A DNA stretch of 64,000 bases from NCBI GenBank assembly GCA_021234535.1, contig CM037843.1, positions 8,244,979-8,308,978 of the forward strand, in the 5' to 3' direction. The translations under genes and the position numbers were made by a program. Of the stretch, positions 61,201 to 64,000 are shown in pieces. The notes below the pieces were generated by a model. It saw nothing but the letters and a program-made list of their open reading frames with translations. It searched no databases and was not told the origin of the DNA. Positions within the stretch are counted from its first letter, which is position 1. The number at the start of each line of letters is the position of its first letter. Source of the stretch: Stichopus chloronotus (Eukaryota; Echinodermata; Holothuroidea; Aspidochirotida; Stichopodidae).

Positions 61201-61956
61201 GAAAACAAACAAAACAAATATAGCACAAGATGATCGTAACATAAAAATGGACAAGAAAAAAATAAAGCAATTATCATCATATCTTTACCAAACTCATCTC
61301 TCTCCATCCCCCCCCCCCCACCCACTACAAAAGAGGAACCAAAAATAACATAGTTCAGTTTATGGAGGAAGCACCACTTTTCAAGAAGAACAATATCACC
61401 CTGACTTTACTAAATTGCAATGTAACCACAAAGCGAAAATAAAATTTCAGTAACTGAGGCAATAATACACATACTAAACTATATGATACCATGGTCAAAA
61501 ATTTACGTTTACTTGTGTCTTACTGTTTAAATAATATCATCATGCACAAGATGGGGAGTGACCTTCTATGTTTACTATTGCACCTAGGTTCCCCAGGGAC
61601 AGCCATCGAGGTAAACAGAGCTTGTTGATACCTCAACTGAATGCCACCAGGCCTACTACAGCCATCGAGGTAGATAGAGTTTAGTTTAATACCTAAAATT
61701 CATGGCATCAGGCCCGTATCTCAAATTACCCGAAGCCAACTGCCTGTTAAACTCAACAACATGTACACACTGATTTAAGAATTCAAACAGTCTGCTTAGC
61801 TGTAAGCAATCAGTGATGCATGCTGCAGTTTCACCGAGGGTAACGACCCTGTCGGTCAATGCCTGGTCTCCACCAGAAGTATCCTGCCATGACAGTTCCC
61901 TGCCAATCTGGACCAGGCCCTAACAAGCATCAATCGATGGAATCTATCGATGAACA
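58300..61956. other. Probable 3' UTR/downstream region of the minus-strand VHL-box gene
   Basis: No splice-supported exon found on either strand over 3.6 kb. Its upper part follows the stop codon at 61957. TTTATT at 59183-59188 is AATAAA on the minus strand. A 59-bp direct repeat (acagccatcgaggta) occupies 61599-61730, and a poly-C run lies at 61309-61319. Confidence 0.4.
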
Positions 61957-62023
61957 TCAGCCTTGCTGGGTCTCTGTTGGTGAGCAGATACTGCCAGAAG
62001 CATTCATGGCTTTCAATTCCCAC
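61957..62023 (-). CDS. VHL-box gene, last exon
   Basis: Acceptor tttattcatcag; WELKAMNASGSICSPTETQQ and one Gly, then TGA. The split codon CA|G joins the exons in frame. A longer frame (56 codons) exists in another phase and is disfavoured by the phase agreement. Confidence 0.72.
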
Positions 62024-63855
62024 CTGATGAATAAAAGAAAATTTCAGTAAAAAGCAAAGTTATTTCCTCAAAAAGCTTCAAAGAACAACTCATAATGGAT
62101 ATGATTGCTTCCAAACTAATTGAAAATGCCAAGAATCTGCCTAAGTACTCTTCCAACTTTTGATATGTACAGCAAACGTCTAACAAAGTCCATATATTAC
62201 TCTCACCTAAACATCTAACAGACAAGCAAAACTTATAATCACGATTTCAACCCAAGAATAATTAAAGTAGTCATTCAAAAACAAAAGTTGACCAATTTCC
62301 TGTGTACATAGCTGTGATTACCCTAAGAATTAACCAATCACTCAACAGCACTTAGCATCGGGGTTAAAGATGAGCACAGAGCATTCTGTTACATTGTAAT
62401 GAAAAACAGCATCGTTTGCATCGCGTTGCATTAATTATAGCATACAACACACAATCCTGCTTGCACATTTAACAGCTTTCACAAGAAATCACACCTTGTA
62501 TTCATTTACTTGTTTTGGGGAGAGGGACTTAAAGCTTGTAAAATGATTTATAAACTGTCAAGATAAATGTTCTAATTGATCTATTTAGTTCTATGTTACA
62601 AGGTGAAGCTACATGCTCATATCCATGGCAACACCAGTTGGAGGTTGTCATATTTTCATTTACTTGAAATGTTGTTATCATTGGCATGAATGTTCCCCCA
62701 CATATAGCACAGGGACTGGTTCTGCTAAAATTATTATTTGGCATAAAAATTCTACACACAGAGCCAGTCACAAGGCTGTTAGAGGTTAGGGGATAAAGTA
62801 GGTGGCAGGATTCAGTTAGGGGTTAGGTTTGAGTCAACAACCCAATGCAGTGGGGCAAAGGAGCAGGGGCATATTTAAGTCTGCTGTGTCAATAACGCCC
62901 ACGAACTTGAAGAGATACAGATAACATTGACATTCAATCTGTAATTGTAGACTCAGCCTCTAAACAGAGACCATCCCACCCCCCCTGTAGAATGACATGT
63001 ATTCACTCACTGCAGAGATTTTGGTAACAGGCTTGAACTTAAGTTATTGTCCAGCACAGACACTTTGCACATAGTTTTCAAGGACGGAGCTGCAGAAAAC
63101 AAATTGAGTGGGAAAAAGTCAAGAGATGTAAATTAATGTCAAAAACTGGAAAGAGCGACATGTTCAACGAGTTGTATTTGATAACACATGATGCTAAATG
63201 TAAAACCTCACTCATGCAAGATGATGTGGAACAAAAAAAAAAAAACAATGGCAAATGTCTATATGTTATATAGAACAACATGAATTATATTAATTACTAG
63301 TGTGCAGTGCAGGGCAAAATATGCTGAACATTGTACATTATACAGGAAGATGTAAAACATGCCAAAAACAGCATGTAACACAGAACGAAGAACTTGGTAA
63401 TTCCTCGCCGAAATGAGCAGAAAATGTGGATACACAATTTCCAAAATTTCTAAAATGACCTTCAGGTATTTATTTGATGAGTGTCCATGGATTCAAACAT
63501 AAGAAAAAGTTTACTTCCTGCTTGACCTGCAGTTGACCTAGAATAATGCAACAGGGATCACTAACTCATCAAGAGGTATATTCCACATAGCATTTGAAGA
63601 AATGTGTTTTTCCTGAAAAATTTGTTTTCAAATATTCAGCCTTGACAACTGTTGATGTCACATGACAGTTGAGCTTCATGATGATTAGTAGGAGGATAAC
63701 TTCCCATCGTACCAGCGTTTGCTACTCACTGGAGAGGCAAACGCGCTGGGAATCATCCCCCTTGACAGAGATAATGATACAGCTGTTACTTACAAAAATC
63801 AAGTGTGTGTAAATCAGCAAGATCAATCAGGTTATCTTCATTGCCAGCTTCAGGA
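61957..63855 (-). CDS. C-terminal exons of a VHL/SOCS-box protein, 5' partial
   Basis: Exons 63855-63794, 63089-63011 and 62023-61957 join in phase (2, 1, 2) to give a ~68-residue tail: NEDNLIDLADLHTLDF, then PSLKTMCKVSVLDNNL, SSSLLPKSLQWELKAM, and a polar end TETQQG before the stop. SLKTMCKVSV fits the elongin-C BC-box [TSP]-L-x-x-x-C-x-x-x-hydrophobic; LPKSLQWEL fits the Cul2-box hydrophobic-P-x-x-hydrophobic-x-x-x-hydrophobic. Proteins with this tail serve as substrate receptors of Cul2/Cul5-elongin BC ubiquitin ligases. The substrate-binding part lies beyond the right edge, so the family (ankyrin, kelch, LRR or other) is unknown. Confidence 0.75.
62024..63010 (-). other. Last intron of the VHL-box gene
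   Basis: Between the BC-box exon and the last exon. A Cys-containing frame near 62600-62720 has no splice sites fit to use it. Nothing else seen. Confidence 0.4.
63011..63089 (-). CDS. VHL-box gene, BC-box exon
   Basis: Acceptor gttttctgcag, donor GTGAGT; SPSLKTMCKVSVLDNNLSSS then LLPKSLQ. Holds the whole BC box and the start of the Cul2 box. Confidence 0.78.
63794..63855 (-). CDS. VHL-box gene, third exon from end
   Basis: Acceptor gttttacag, donor GTAAGT (strong); PEAGNEDNLIDLADLHTLDF, acidic and Leu-rich. Confidence 0.7.
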
Positions 63856-64000
63856 CTGTAAAACAAGCAAACAAGTTGGTCGATTAAACTCAACCATTCT
63901 CATTAGTAGATGACTTAAGGGGATCGACCACTAAAAAATACTGACATTTCAGAAAACTTATAACATGGTTAATTTTTGCACGCATAATTTTAACATCAAT

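Noticed and set aside
62529..62771. Cys-rich minus-strand frame (CAICGG) that could be a zinc-binding exon
   Set aside because: Spacing fits no known zinc module and it sits in an intron whose flanking exons already join in phase.

Overview
The window looks like nuclear DNA of an AT-rich invertebrate animal. Genes are split into short exons with GT/AG borders and kilobase introns, and the spaces between them are full of transposon debris, satellites and homopolymer runs. The protein families seen (a VIPAS39/SPE-39 tail, an NPAS4-type bHLH-PAS factor) and the repeat types (DR1-bearing satellite, CR1/L2-like retroposons, CAGGGGCGTAGCC-type MITEs) would suit a deuterostome invertebrate, perhaps an echinoderm. 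That placement is inference. I see no operons, rRNA, tRNA or CRISPR.

Layout. (1) 1-9789, plus strand: 3' end of a VIPAS39 orthologue, with three supported terminal exons (7718-7804, 8996-9187, 9769-9789) behind a repeat-rich region that holds a 4-copy ~290-bp tandem repeat and an 8-copy 145-bp satellite carrying nuclear-receptor DR1 motifs. (2) 11143-28489, minus strand, tail-to-tail with VIPAS39: a ten-exon model for a ~1,200-residue protein dominated by one 2.56-kb exon coding an acidic, Ser/Asp-rich, probably nuclear region. I do not recognise the family. (3) 28490-45190: about 16 kb without a convincing gene, holding a CR1/L2-like LINE fragment, several MITEs, a 1.35-kb element with terminal inverted repeats and a 5-bp target duplication, two arrays of a 14-17 bp minisatellite, and a second LINE fragment. 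(4) 45465-55025, plus strand: a nine-exon NPAS4/dysfusion-type bHLH-PAS gene whose exon phases all agree, with a TATA box and a CRE-like site upstream; its C-terminus is uncertain. (5) 61957-63855, minus strand: the last three exons of a gene ending in a BC-box plus Cul2-box (VHL/SOCS-box type) tail, followed by a long, apparently untranslated 3' region.

The genes are unrelated in function as far as can be seen: endolysosomal sorting (VIPAS39), an unknown nuclear protein, an activity-type transcription factor and a probable ubiquitin-ligase adaptor. All exon models were made by eye from reading frame, splice sites and phase, without alignment or transcript data.
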